From Bacteroidales bacterium (lineage in GTDB: Bacteria > Bacteroidota > Bacteroidia > Bacteroidales > P3), in NCBI GenBank assembly GCA_017560705.1, contig JAFZEK010000167.1:1-5711 (forward strand): a stretch of DNA of 5,711 nt. Direction: 5' to 3'. The translations under genes and the position numbers were made by a program. Below are positions 1 through 5,711 of this stretch, one piece after another (the first letter of the stretch is position 1; every line of letters starts with the position of its first letter). The notes under the pieces are model-generated. The model saw nothing but the letters and a program-made list of their open reading frames with translations, did not search any database and was not told the DNA's origin.

Positions 1-1311
1 AATCTCGTCTAGCAAATCATCCACTTGCGACACAGCAGGACGCACAATAACCACGGGGTCCAACAAGCCCGTAGGACGAATTACCTGCTCCACTACCACA
101 CCCTCACTCTCAGCCAACTCATATTCAGCCGGCGTAGCACTCACATATATAGTCTGATTGCTCAGTTCATAAAACTCGTCGAACGTAAGAGGTCTATTAT
201 CTAATGCCGAAGGCAAGCGAAAGCCATATTCCACCAATGTGGTTTTTCTAGAGTGGTCTCCACCATACATTGCCCTTATCTGAGGCACCGTTACATGGCT
301 TTCATCTATCACTATCAAAAAATCATCCGGAAAATAGTCTATCAGGCAGAAGGGTCTAGAGCCTTCCTTTCTTCCGTCGAAGTATCTGGAATAGTTTTCG
401 ATACCACTACAATAGCCCATTTCGCGTATCATTTCCAAATCGTAGTTCACCCGTTCTTCCAGCCTTTGAGCTTCAAGGTAACGCCCCTCTTCTCTAAACA
501 TATCCCTCCGAGCAAACATATCATTTTCTATCTGAATAAGAGCCTGAGCCAAATGGTCTTTAGATGTAAGGAAATTGCTAGCCGGATATATATGTACCTC
601 ATTTAAAGATTCTATCCTATGCCCCGTAAGAGGATCAAAGGATTCTAAACTATCAATCTCATCATCCCAAAAAGAGATACGATAACAAAAATCGGCATAA
701 GATGGAAACACGTCCACAGTATCGCCCTTCACTCTAAACCGGCCATTTACAAACTCTATCTCGTTGCGAGCATACAACGATTCCACAAGGCGGAGCAAGA
801 AAGCATCACGCCCTAAGCGGTCTCCAACTTTAAGATGTATCGTACCCTTAGCAAATTCTTCGGGATTACCAATACCATAAATACACGACACAGAACTTAC
901 CACTATAACATCCCTACGCCCCGAAAGCAATGCCGAGCTAGCCCGTATTCTCAGTTTGTCCAACTCCTCATTTATCTGCAAGTCCTTTTCAATGTAGGTA
1001 TTAGTGGAAGGTATAAAAGCTTCCGGCTGATAATAGTCATAGTAAGAAACAAAATACTCCACAGCGTTGTGCGGAAAAAACTGTTTAAACTCTCCGTACA
1101 ACTGAGCCGCCAAAGTTTTGTTGTGGCTAAAAACCAATGTAGGCTTATTCACCTGAGCTATAACATTGGCAATGGTAAAGGTTTTTCCCGAACCCGTAAC
1201 CCCCAACAATACTTGAGCCCTCTGATTAGCATTAATACCATCCACCAATTGGCGAATGGCATTAGGCTGATCTCCCATGGGTTTAAAATTTGCTTCTAAC
1301 TTAAAATCCAT
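1..1311 (-). CDS. uvrB: UvrABC excinuclease subunit B (UvrB), N-terminal 437 residues, cut by the window edge
   Basis: UvrB is the damage-verifying helicase-like subunit of nucleotide excision repair; UvrA loads it on damaged DNA and it then recruits UvrC for incision. The minus strand is open from ATG at 1311-1309 to base 1 without a stop. Seen in order: the start MDFKLEANFKPMGDQP; Walker A GVTGSGKT (residues 37-44); the DNA-inserting beta-hairpin YYDYYQPEA (90-98), which keeps all four tyrosines; the Walker B/DESH box at 336-339; SATP (391-394); and the family signature QVIRPTGLLDP (409-419). The family is usually about 670-680 residues, so the rest of helicase domain 2 and the C-terminal UVR domain that contacts UvrC lie beyond the left edge. 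The start follows ychF by 24 nt with no terminator between them, so co-transcription from upstream of ychF is likely. The bases before the ATG are A-rich with no Shine-Dalgarno sequence. Nothing in the visible part looks broken. Confidence 0.97.
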   Translation of the reverse strand, partial: MDFKLEANFKPMGDQPNAIRQLVDGINANQRAQVLLGVTGSGKTFTIANVIAQVNKPTLVFSHNKTLAAQLYGEFKQFFPHNAVEYFVSYYDYYQPEAFIPSTNTYIEKDLQINEELDKLRIRASSALLSGRRDVIVVSSVSCIYGIGNPEEFAKGTIHLKVGDRLGRDAFLLRLVESLYARNEIEFVNGRFRVKGDTVDVFPSYADFCYRISFWDDEIDSLESFDPLTGHRIESLNEVHIYPASNFLTSKDHLAQALIQIENDMFARRDMFREEGRYLEAQRLEERVNYDLEMIREMGYCSGIENYSRYFDGRKEGSRPFCLIDYFPDDFLIVIDESHVTVPQIRAMYGGDHSRKTTLVEYGFRLPSALDNRPLTFDEFYELSNQTIYVSATPAEYELAESEGVVVEQVIRPTGLLDPVVIVRPAVSQVDDLLDEI

Positions 1312-1335
1312 AGATTATGTTCTATTTTTCTTTCA

Positions 1336-2436
1336 TCACACATTAAAGCGGAAGTGCATAATGTCACCATCTTGCACCACATACTCTTTGCCCTCTACAC
1401 TCATCTTTCCCATCTCCTTACACTTAGCTTCCGAGCCTAGAGTCACATAGTCTTCGTATTTTATAACTTCTGCACGTATAAAACCTTTTTCAAAATCGCT
1501 GTGGATAACACCCGCAGTTTGTGGAGCTTTCATACCCTTGCGGAAAGTCCAAGCTCTCACTTCCTTAGGTCCTGCCGTTAGGAATGTTTGCAAATCTAGC
1601 AACTTATAAGCAGCTTTTATCAAGCGGTTTACACCAGATTCTTTCAAACCCAAATCTTCCAAAAACATTTGTTTTTCTTCAAACGATTCTAATTCGGCAA
1701 TATCGGCCTCTATTCCAGCACCAATAATAAGCATTTCGGCGTTCTCGTCTTTTATTGCTTCTCTCACTGCATCCACATATTTATTGCCATTCACCACCGC
1801 ACTTTCATCCACATTGCACACATAAAGTATAGGCTTAGCAGTCAACAACAATAAATCTTTAGCAGCTTCTTGTTGGCTTTCATCTAGCTGTACAGTACGA
1901 GCCGATTTACCTTGCAACAATGCTTCGCGATAAAGAGTCATCACTTCCACTAGCTTTTTGGACTTTTGGTCGCCACCGGTTTTTGCCTTCTTTTCTTCCT
2001 TGGCAAAGCGGTTTTCTATAGTTTCCAAATCCTTAAGTTGCAATTCAGTATCTATAGTTTCCTTATCTCTTACAGGGTTCACCTCACCATCCACGTGAGT
2101 AATATTGTCATCTTCAAAACAACGCAAAACATGAATTATAGCATCCGTTTCCCTTATATTGGACAAAAATTTATTACCTAATCCTTCGCCCTTACTGGCA
2201 CCACGAACCAAACCTGCTATATCCACAATCTCCACAGTAGCAGGCACCACACTTTGTGGTTGTTCTATTTCTACCAATTTATTCAACCTCTCATCGGGAA
2301 CGGTTATAACTCCCACATTGGGCTCTATTGTACAAAAAGGAAAATTAGCCGCTTGGGCTTTTGCATTGCTTAAGCAATTAAATAATGTCGATTTTCCAAC
2401 ATTAGGAAGTCCGACTATACCACACTGTAATCCCAT
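1336..2436 (-). CDS. ychF: YchF/OLA1 family ribosome-binding ATPase
   Basis: This is a 366-residue Obg-related P-loop NTPase. Family members prefer ATP to GTP, bind ribosomes and have been linked to translation and stress responses; they are cytosolic. Seen: the P-loop GLPNVGKS (9-16); FPFCTIEPNVG (32-42), whose Cys35 aligns with the cysteine tied to redox control in Escherichia coli YchF; the G3 box DIAG (72-75), followed by a glycine-rich switch II in which the catalytic Gln of classical GTPases is replaced by a hydrophobic residue; and NVDE (208-211) in place of the GTPase NKxD box, which fits ATP preference. A charged helical insert (about 130-195) precedes it. The C-terminal 85 or so residues form the TGS domain and end in the family's typical HFRFNV. 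Length matches the family (about 363). The start places the P-loop normally; the upstream bases show no Shine-Dalgarno sequence. uvrB follows 24 nt later. Intact. Confidence 0.97.
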   Translation of the reverse strand: MGLQCGIVGLPNVGKSTLFNCLSNAKAQAANFPFCTIEPNVGVITVPDERLNKLVEIEQPQSVVPATVEIVDIAGLVRGASKGEGLGNKFLSNIRETDAIIHVLRCFEDDNITHVDGEVNPVRDKETIDTELQLKDLETIENRFAKEEKKAKTGGDQKSKKLVEVMTLYREALLQGKSARTVQLDESQQEAAKDLLLLTAKPILYVCNVDESAVVNGNKYVDAVREAIKDENAEMLIIGAGIEADIAELESFEEKQMFLEDLGLKESGVNRLIKAAYKLLDLQTFLTAGPKEVRAWTFRKGMKAPQTAGVIHSDFEKGFIRAEVIKYEDYVTLGSEAKCKEMGKMSVEGKEYVVQDGDIMHFRFNV

Positions 2437-2482
2437 GATATTCCGTTATCTTTATATTTATTTTCTACCTTATTATAATCTG

Positions 2483-2490
2483 CAAATTTA
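2483..2490 (-). promoter_or_regulatory. Probable -7 promoter box for ychF-uvrB (TAnnTTTG type)
   Basis: The minus strand reads TAAATTTG, an exact match to the Bacteroidetes primary-sigma -7 consensus TAnnTTTG. It would start the transcript near 2477 and give a leader of about 40 nt before the ychF ATG. Upstream, only a weak -33 candidate (TTTA, about 18 nt away) is visible, so the call rests on the -7 box and its position. Confidence 0.5.
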
Positions 2491-2612
2491 CTCATTTTTT
2501 ATCACATATAAAAGCATTATAGCCATAATAAAAATACTTATTCTACAACCTAGCATCACTCATGGCTCAAAACACCTTTTAACACCTACTACACAAGCTA
2601 CTAACAAACAAC

Positions 2613-2628
2613 ATTTTTTAGAAGTTGC
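2613..2628 (+). repeat. Isolated copy of the terminal repeat of the 3770-4041 element
   Basis: The 14 bases TTTTTAGAAGTTGC at 2615-2628 are identical to 4027-4040 at the right end of the element in the 3708-4669 gap. They are also the inverted counterpart of its left end at 3773-3786. No partner end or internal element sequence lies next to this copy, so it is either a remnant of an excised or decayed copy or an unrelated short match. It sits between the two divergent promoters of this intergenic region. Confidence 0.45.
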
Positions 2629-2681
2629 ATAAAAAAGATTAAACATACACACCAATACACCTTTCTCTGAAAAAAAAGTAG

Positions 2682-2689
2682 TACTTTTG
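2682..2689 (+). promoter_or_regulatory. Probable -7 promoter box for the DUF5715-like gene
   Basis: TACTTTTG is an exact match to the Bacteroidetes -7 consensus TAnnTTTG. It ends only 10 nt before the ATG at 2700, so transcription would begin a few bases before the start codon. No convincing -33 TTTG lies 19-21 nt upstream; TTTC at 2662-2665 is the nearest candidate. Confidence 0.5.
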
Positions 2690-2699
2690 CACTGCAAAT

Positions 2700-3707
2700 A
2701 TGAAGTGTAGGACAAAACATATAATCAAGAGTTTGAAGTGGAAACAATGTGCTATCGTTGTTTTAGCTTTGGTTGTGTGCATCGGTGGATACATTATGTA
2801 CCTGGAACACACCACTACCCCTACCCACAAAAAAGCACCAGCTCCAAAACCCAAAACCACAACAATCAACGAGCTGAAAATAAACTACGACACACCGCCA
2901 ATATCATCAAAAAAATATTCAAAAATATTCTGCGACAACAACGACATACAACTCATAGCTGCCGAATCCTACGGAATATCGCAAATATTCAGGAATCGCG
3001 ACGAGTTCGAAGTGCTTCCGGAGCTTATGGAAATAAACTCTTGTGCATTGTATAAGGTGAACGACCTCACCCATTCTTTGCCCTATCTTGTGCCGCTAGC
3101 CAGAGTGTTGCTAGACGACATAGCCATACTTTTCCAACAAAAAGTAAAAGAAAAATACCCCAACTCTAACTACAGAATCATAGTTACCAGCCTACTACGA
3201 ACCCAAGAAGACATCCGACGACTACGTCGGAGAAACAGAAACGCAACAGAAAACTCCTGCCACCGATTTGGCACAACATTTGATATTGCCTACCGCAGTT
3301 TCGACAAAATAGAAGGAAAAGACATTGATATTCCTACTCTAAACTACATACTTGCCGAAACTTTATATGAGCTAAGACTCCACGGACGATGCTTCGTAAA
3401 ATACGAGTATCGCCAAAGATGTTTCCACATAACAGTACGCTCTGCTAATATTAAGTATAAAACTATTAGCGAATACATTAACATTGTAAACAAATATGCT
3501 AAAGCTGAATACGGGAAAAACAACTACACTTCTGCCGACACAGCTCAAATGCAATATGCAACAATGGTACCCGTAGAAAACACAAATGCATCCGAAAAGA
3601 AAAATACAAAAGAAAAAAAATACAGCAACACGAGTGCTATGCCCACCTACAAAAGTCCTCAAGAATACAAAGACGAATACTACAACAGCAACGGCCCAAT
3701 ATTCTAG
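2700..3707 (+). CDS. Membrane-anchored DUF5715-like protein with M15-peptidase-like motif
   Basis: 335 residues. A basic start (MKCRTKHIIKSLKWK) precedes one hydrophobic segment (about 17-35) and a Pro/Thr/Lys-rich linker (38-55), as expected for a signal anchor or uncleaved signal peptide with the rest in the periplasm. The core at about 120-250 has SLLRTQEDIRRLRRRN (164-179), then S-x-HRFGTTFDI (186-196) and CFHITV (241-246). His188, Asp195 and His243 match in order and spacing the zinc ligands of M15 D-Ala-D-Ala peptidases (SxHxxGxAxD ... WH). The Glu that M15 enzymes carry three residues before the last His is Arg240 here; the nearest Glu is 236. From memory the wording fits DUF5715, a Bacteroidales family of unknown function. 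A peptidoglycan role is inference only. The last 50 or so residues are low-complexity, charged and Tyr/Asn-rich. No partner gene is adjacent; it is divergent from ychF. The start is supported by the signal-anchor layout, though it sits very close to the promoter box. Confidence 0.85.
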   Translation: MKCRTKHIIKSLKWKQCAIVVLALVVCIGGYIMYLEHTTTPTHKKAPAPKPKTTTINELKINYDTPPISSKKYSKIFCDNNDIQLIAAESYGISQIFRNRDEFEVLPELMEINSCALYKVNDLTHSLPYLVPLARVLLDDIAILFQQKVKEKYPNSNYRIIVTSLLRTQEDIRRLRRRNRNATENSCHRFGTTFDIAYRSFDKIEGKDIDIPTLNYILAETLYELRLHGRCFVKYEYRQRCFHITVRSANIKYKTISEYINIVNKYAKAEYGKNNYTSADTAQMQYATMVPVENTNASEKKNTKEKKYSNTSAMPTYKSPQEYKDEYYNSNGPIF

Positions 3708-3814
3708 CCCTCTAAAGTCTGCGTCGTACTACTACATATTGCCCTATCCCATCACCCTGTCTCTATTAAAGTAACTTCTAAAAATTGCTTTACAAGTGAT
3801 TTACGAAATACTGA

Positions 3815-3896
3815 CTTCTTCGATGTTGCTATCGCTCGAAAGAGCTAATGCTTAGGCATTGCTCTTTACTCGCTTAATCGCAACGTTCTTGAGAAG
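3815..3896. repeat. Large imperfect inverted repeat (stem-loop 1 of the element)
   Basis: The core is a 12-bp stem: AAAGAGC (3839-3845) and AATGC (3847-3851), separated by a bulged T, pair with GCATT (3856-3860) and GCTCTTT (3861-3867) around the tetraloop TTAG. Outside it, GTTGC (3825-3829) pairs with GCAAC (3880-3884) and CTTCT (3815-3819) with AGAAG (3892-3896). It is not followed by a T-run next to the core on the plus strand, and the gene ending at 3707 is over 100 nt away, so it does not look like that gene's terminator. Confidence 0.7.
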
Positions 3897-3903
3897 ATTT
3901 TTA

Positions 3904-3955
3904 CTTTCTTTTGACCCATCATAGCTGGCTATGCGACCCCAAAAGGAATAGAAAG
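3904..3955. repeat. Second inverted repeat (stem-loop 2 of the element)
   Basis: CTTTC and TTTTG (3904-3913) pair with CAAAA (3940-3944) and GAAAG (3951-3955), leaving GGAATA bulged. At the tip CATAGC (3920-3925) and GCTATG (3928-3933) form a 6-bp palindrome separated by two bases. CTTGA (3888-3892) and TCAAG (3959-3963) can extend the arm outward. Confidence 0.6.
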
Positions 3956-4201
3956 ATTTCAAGAAAAAAAACGTAAAGCACGCAAAAGTTCTTTTATTTC
4001 ATGATAATATTTCTTAGAACGTGGAATTTTTAGAAGTTGCCTTAACAACAATGCTAAATATCCTATATATTAACAACCCATCATTTAACATGAAAAATAG
4101 CATATTTCTCCATATTTTCTCATCAATATACTTAACGAGATATTACAATAAACAACTAATAATCAGACACAAGATTTTTCATTATAACACACCTGGAAAG
4201 C

Positions 4202-4340
4202 CCCGAGCACCAAAGCCGGGTTACATTACGAGGAAAATATACCGCCATCGGGAGGAAACCTAGGTTCCCTCGCGATGTAAAATAGAATACATCGAGAAGA
4301 AAAATTCGCCACAAAGCGATAATCGCCCCACTTTTTCGTC
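4202..4340. ncRNA. Candidate structured RNA, class and strand unresolved
   Basis: This patch is visibly richer in G and C than the AT-rich gap around it and holds closely packed stem-loops. They are: CCCG+GC (4202-4208) with GC+CGGG (4215-4220), loop ACCAAA; a long hairpin 4246-4277, with CATCG/CGATG outside and GAGG/CCTC plus AAACC/GGTT inside; CGATGTA (4273-4279) with TACATCG (4288-4294); and GAAGAAAAA (4296-4304) with TTTTTCGTC (4332-4340, one mismatch) enclosing TCGC/GCGA. The long hairpin has an A-C mismatch on the plus strand that becomes a G-U pair on the minus strand, so the minus strand is slightly favoured. A minus-strand near-match to the -7 box (TTCATTTG, 4350-4343) would start a transcript at about 4337. 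It does not match what I remember of RNase P, tmRNA, SRP RNA or common riboswitches; a 6S-like RNA cannot be excluded. Confidence 0.4.
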
Positions 4341-4419
4341 ATCAAATGAACATACACAAACTATTCTTTTAACATTCACCAATCTTCATTAACATTTCAA
4401 ACACTGCAAATCACAAATA

Positions 4420-4448
4420 GCAACTCCTAGAAAATGCTTCACAAATAA
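4420..4448 (+). repeat. Diverged copy of the left end of the 3770-4041 element
   Basis: Aligned without gaps to 3771-3799, the 29 bases from 4420 agree at 22 positions, and six of the seven differences are transitions. The shared stretch covers the terminal repeat and the following TGCTTyACAA. ACTCCTA (4423-4429) is also inverted as TAGGAGT (4546-4552), which may be the decayed right end of a smaller related element of about 135 bp. No TTAA flank is apparent. Confidence 0.45.
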
Positions 4449-4515
4449 GCAGTCGTAAAAGTTTTAAAAGCTGTACAGTTACGATGCAAAACCATGCGGT
4501 TTACGACTTAAAACT
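4449..4515. other. Two interlocked 8-bp inverted repeats (pseudoknot-like order)
   Basis: GTCGTAAA (4452-4459) is followed directly by AGTTTTAA (4460-4467). The reverse complement of the first, TTTACGAC (4500-4507), is followed directly by that of the second, TTAAAACT (4508-4515). The order a-b-a'-b' means both stems can form together only as a pseudoknot; otherwise they compete. TCGTAA (4453-4458) can also pair with TTACGA (4479-4484), and AAACC/GGTTT form a small hairpin in between (4489-4502). Whether it is transcribed is unknown. Confidence 0.45.
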
Positions 4516-4570
4516 GCCATAGTTTCGACCCATAAGTATGGCACTTAGGAGTGATAAACCCCATAGTTTA
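4516..4570. repeat. Short inverted and direct repeats between the interlocked repeats and the terminator
   Basis: GCCATA (4516-4521) and TATGGC (4537-4542) form a 6-bp inverted repeat. CCATAGTTT occurs twice in direct orientation (4517-4525 and 4561-4569). TAAAC (4555-4559) and GTTTA (4566-4570) form a small hairpin. Taken alone each is modest. Confidence 0.35.
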
Positions 4571-4586
4571 AAGTTTAGTCAACAAC

Positions 4587-4625
4587 AAAAAAAAGGAGAC
4601 ACTAACTAAAATAGCATCTCCTTTT
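4587..4625 (-). terminator. Intrinsic terminator of purD
   Basis: Read on the minus strand, a perfect 9-bp stem AAAAGGAGA (4625-4617) / TCTCCTTTT (4599-4591) with a 17-nt loop runs into eight consecutive T residues (4594-4587). It lies about 45 nt past the purD stop, as expected for its Rho-independent terminator. The plus-strand reading ends in only CCTTTTCC, so it would be a weak terminator in that direction. Confidence 0.85.
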
Positions 4626-4669
4626 CCTGCATTACGCAGTTATATCAATGAACACCAAGAGAAATTTTC

Positions 4670-5711
4670 CTACATCAAATCTTTACCAATATCTCTTCGG
4701 TAGTACTTATTTTCCCATTGTATTTTTTCTACAGCTTGGTAGCTTTTTTGCAATGCAGCATCCAATGTATCGGCAAAAGAAGTAACACATATTACACGTC
4801 CGCCATTGGAAAGCACTTCATTATTGGCACCTAGCTTAGTTCCGGCATGAAACACTAAACTATCTTTTACGTCACTTATGCCTGTTATAACGTCCCCTTT
4901 TGGATAGCTTTCGGGGTAACCTTTAGCCACCATCATCACACATGCAGCCACTTGCGAAGTTATCTTTAATTCCATTCCATCCAACGTTCCATTGAAAGTT
5001 CTTTCAAACATTTCCACTACATCAGATTCTATACGAGGAAAAACGGATTCAGTTTCGGGGTCGCCCATACGAACATTATATTCTATTACGTAGGGATTGC
5101 CATCCACATTCATAAGTCCTATGAATATAAATCCTTTATAATCGATATTTTCTTTACTTAAACCTTCTACAGTAGGTATAACAATTCGTTGTTCCACCTT
5201 TTGCATAAAATCCTTATCAGCAAAAGGCACAGGCGACACTGAACCCATACCACCGGTGTTTAATCCTGTATCTTTTTCACCTATACGCTTATAGTCTTTA
5301 GCCTCGGGAAGTATTTTATAGTTCTTTCCATCGGTAATAACAAAGACCGAAAGTTCTATACCATGCAAATATTCTTCTATCAAGACCTTCGAAGAAGCCT
5401 TACCAAATTTGGCATTATTCAGCATTTCCGATAGTTCTTTTTCTGCTTCTTCCAACGAATCCAATATAAGCACACCTTTTCCGGCAGCTAACCCATCGGC
5501 TTTAAGCACATAAGGAGGTTTCAACGAACGCAAAAAACTAATACCTTCGGCAATATTTTCTTTGGAAAAAGTACCATACCTAGCAGTAGGAATAGAATAA
5601 CGTTGCATAAAAGACTTTGCATAGTCCTTGCTACCTTCCAATTTAGCACCCTCCATAGAAGGGCCTACTACAGCAATGTTTTTCAATGATTCATCGGCTT
5701 TGAAGTAGTCC
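4670..5711 (-). CDS. purD: Phosphoribosylamine-glycine ligase (GAR synthetase, PurD), C-terminal 346 residues, cut by the window edge
   Basis: PurD joins glycine to 5-phosphoribosylamine with ATP, giving GAR, the second step of de novo purine synthesis, in the cytosol. The frame is open from the right edge (DYFKADESLKNIAVVGPS) to a TAG at 4672-4670. The TTG at 5686 is internal, since in-frame family-like sequence continues upstream of it; about 80 N-terminal residues are outside the window (family about 420-430). Seen, counted from the first visible residue: LEGSK (24-28); the ATP-grasp loop LKADGLAAGKGV (69-80); EEYLHGIE (112-119); DTGLNTGGMGS (147-157); and EYNVRMGDPETE (210-221), which holds metal and ATP ligands. 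The C-terminal domain contains NGGRV and ends in KYYRRDIGKDLM, typical of Bacteroidales PurD. No damage is visible. An intrinsic terminator follows, so purD ends its transcription unit here; promoter and upstream neighbours are not visible. Confidence 0.97.
   Translation of the reverse strand, partial: DYFKADESLKNIAVVGPSMEGAKLEGSKDYAKSFMQRYSIPTARYGTFSKENIAEGISFLRSLKPPYVLKADGLAAGKGVLILDSLEEAEKELSEMLNNAKFGKASSKVLIEEYLHGIELSVFVITDGKNYKILPEAKDYKRIGEKDTGLNTGGMGSVSPVPFADKDFMQKVEQRIVIPTVEGLSKENIDYKGFIFIGLMNVDGNPYVIEYNVRMGDPETESVFPRIESDVVEMFERTFNGTLDGMELKITSQVAACVMMVAKGYPESYPKGDVITGISDVKDSLVFHAGTKLGANNEVLSNGGRVICVTSFADTLDAALQKSYQAVEKIQWENKYYRRDIGKDLM

Larger units (their letters stand above)
3770..4041. 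mobile_element. MITE-like non-coding element with terminal inverted repeats and TTAA flanks
   Basis: AACTTCTAAAAATT (3773-3786) and its exact reverse complement (4025-4038) bound a 272-bp segment. The repeats extend to 17 bp (3770-3786 and 4025-4041) with two mismatches. TTAA lies immediately outside both ends (3766-3769 and 4042-4045) and may be a target duplication. Just inside the left end, TGCTTTAC (3786-3793) is inverted at 3973-3980. The interior has two large stem-loops (3815-3896 and 3904-3955) and a 5-bp pair GTTCT/AGAAC (3988-3992, 4016-4020), with no credible coding sequence. Size, terminal repeats and lack of coding fit a miniature inverted-repeat transposable element or a structured intergenic repeat. 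The transposase that would move it is unknown, and mobility is inferred. Confidence 0.6.
3708..4669. other. 962-nt non-coding gap between convergent genes
   Basis: No reading frame here looks like a protein; the longest run (4021-4263) crosses the element's end and the structured patch and has biased, unconvincing sequence. The gap contains the MITE-like element, the structured patch, the diverged end copy, the interlocked repeats and the purD terminator. Nothing recognisable was found at 3708-3765, 4046-4201 or 4341-4419. No clear terminator follows the plus-strand gene ending at 3707. Confidence 0.8.

Noticed and set aside
253..606. Plus-strand open frame of 117 codons
   Set aside because: It lies antisense within uvrB, whose frame is continuous and well conserved; the predicted peptide resembles nothing.
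835..1299. Plus-strand open frame of 154 codons
   Set aside because: It is antisense to the conserved UvrB N-terminus, including the Walker A and beta-hairpin region, and is a by-product of that coding sequence.
2159..2632. Plus-strand open frame of 157 codons running from ychF into the divergent intergenic region
   Set aside because: Most of it is antisense to the YchF P-loop region; the remainder is low-complexity AT-rich sequence across the likely ychF promoter.
3815..3896. Transcription terminator of the gene ending at 3707
   Set aside because: The stem is over 100 nt downstream, inside the terminal repeats of the element, and has no T-run directly after the core stem on the plus strand.
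4178..4186. TATAAC-like -10 box on the plus strand just before the structured patch
   Set aside because: It resembles the sigma-70 -10 of other phyla, but Bacteroidota promoters use TAnnTTTG, and no partner box is present.
4021..4263. Plus-strand open frame of 80 codons
   Set aside because: It begins inside the repeat end, crosses the structured patch, has no promoter or recognisable motif, and is rich in Ile, Tyr and Asn as expected from AT-rich non-coding DNA.
4178..4345. RNase P RNA, tmRNA, SRP RNA, TPP or cobalamin riboswitch
   Set aside because: GAGGAAA at 4230-4236 recalls RNase P, but the rest of that conserved segment and the required length are missing. The diagnostic segments of the other classes were not found on either strand.
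3815..4515. CRISPR array
   Set aside because: Repeats are inverted or isolated, without regular spacing or equal-sized spacers, and no cas gene is present.

Overview
The window looks like chromosomal DNA from an AT-rich member of the Bacteroidota, most likely order Bacteroidales. The UvrB, YchF and PurD proteins have the wording I associate with Bacteroidales orthologs. Visible gene starts lack Shine-Dalgarno sequences, and TAnnTTTG (the Bacteroidetes -7 promoter box) lies in front of the genes starting at 2436 and 2700. Genus cannot be decided from this sequence alone.

Layout: positions 1-2436 hold a minus-strand pair, ychF (ribosome-associated P-loop ATPase) followed 24 nt later by uvrB (nucleotide excision repair). 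uvrB runs off the left edge with 437 codons visible. A 263-nt divergent intergenic region (2437-2699) carries a likely promoter for each direction and a short repeat copy. Positions 2700-3707 encode a plus-strand membrane-anchored protein that resembles the Bacteroidales DUF5715 family and carries an M15-peptidase-like His/Asp/His pattern. Positions 3708-4669 are a 962-nt convergent gap with no credible gene. Positions 4670-5711 are the 3' part of purD (purine synthesis) on the minus strand, followed by its intrinsic terminator.

The gap 3708-4669 is the unusual part. It holds (i) a 272-bp non-coding element with imperfect 17-bp terminal inverted repeats, TTAA on both sides and two internal stem-loops, which looks like a MITE or similar non-autonomous repeat; (ii) a GC-richer patch at 4202-4340 with several stem-loops, two of them mutually exclusive, which is a candidate structured RNA; (iii) a diverged copy of the element's end at 4420-4448, followed by two interlocked 8-bp inverted repeats with pseudoknot topology. 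A further copy of the element's end lies at 2613-2628. These patterns were read by eye and have not been tested by folding or database search.

The three recognised genes are housekeeping genes with no shared pathway. Only ychF and uvrB look co-transcribed. I see no defence system, CRISPR array, tRNA, rRNA or transposase gene.
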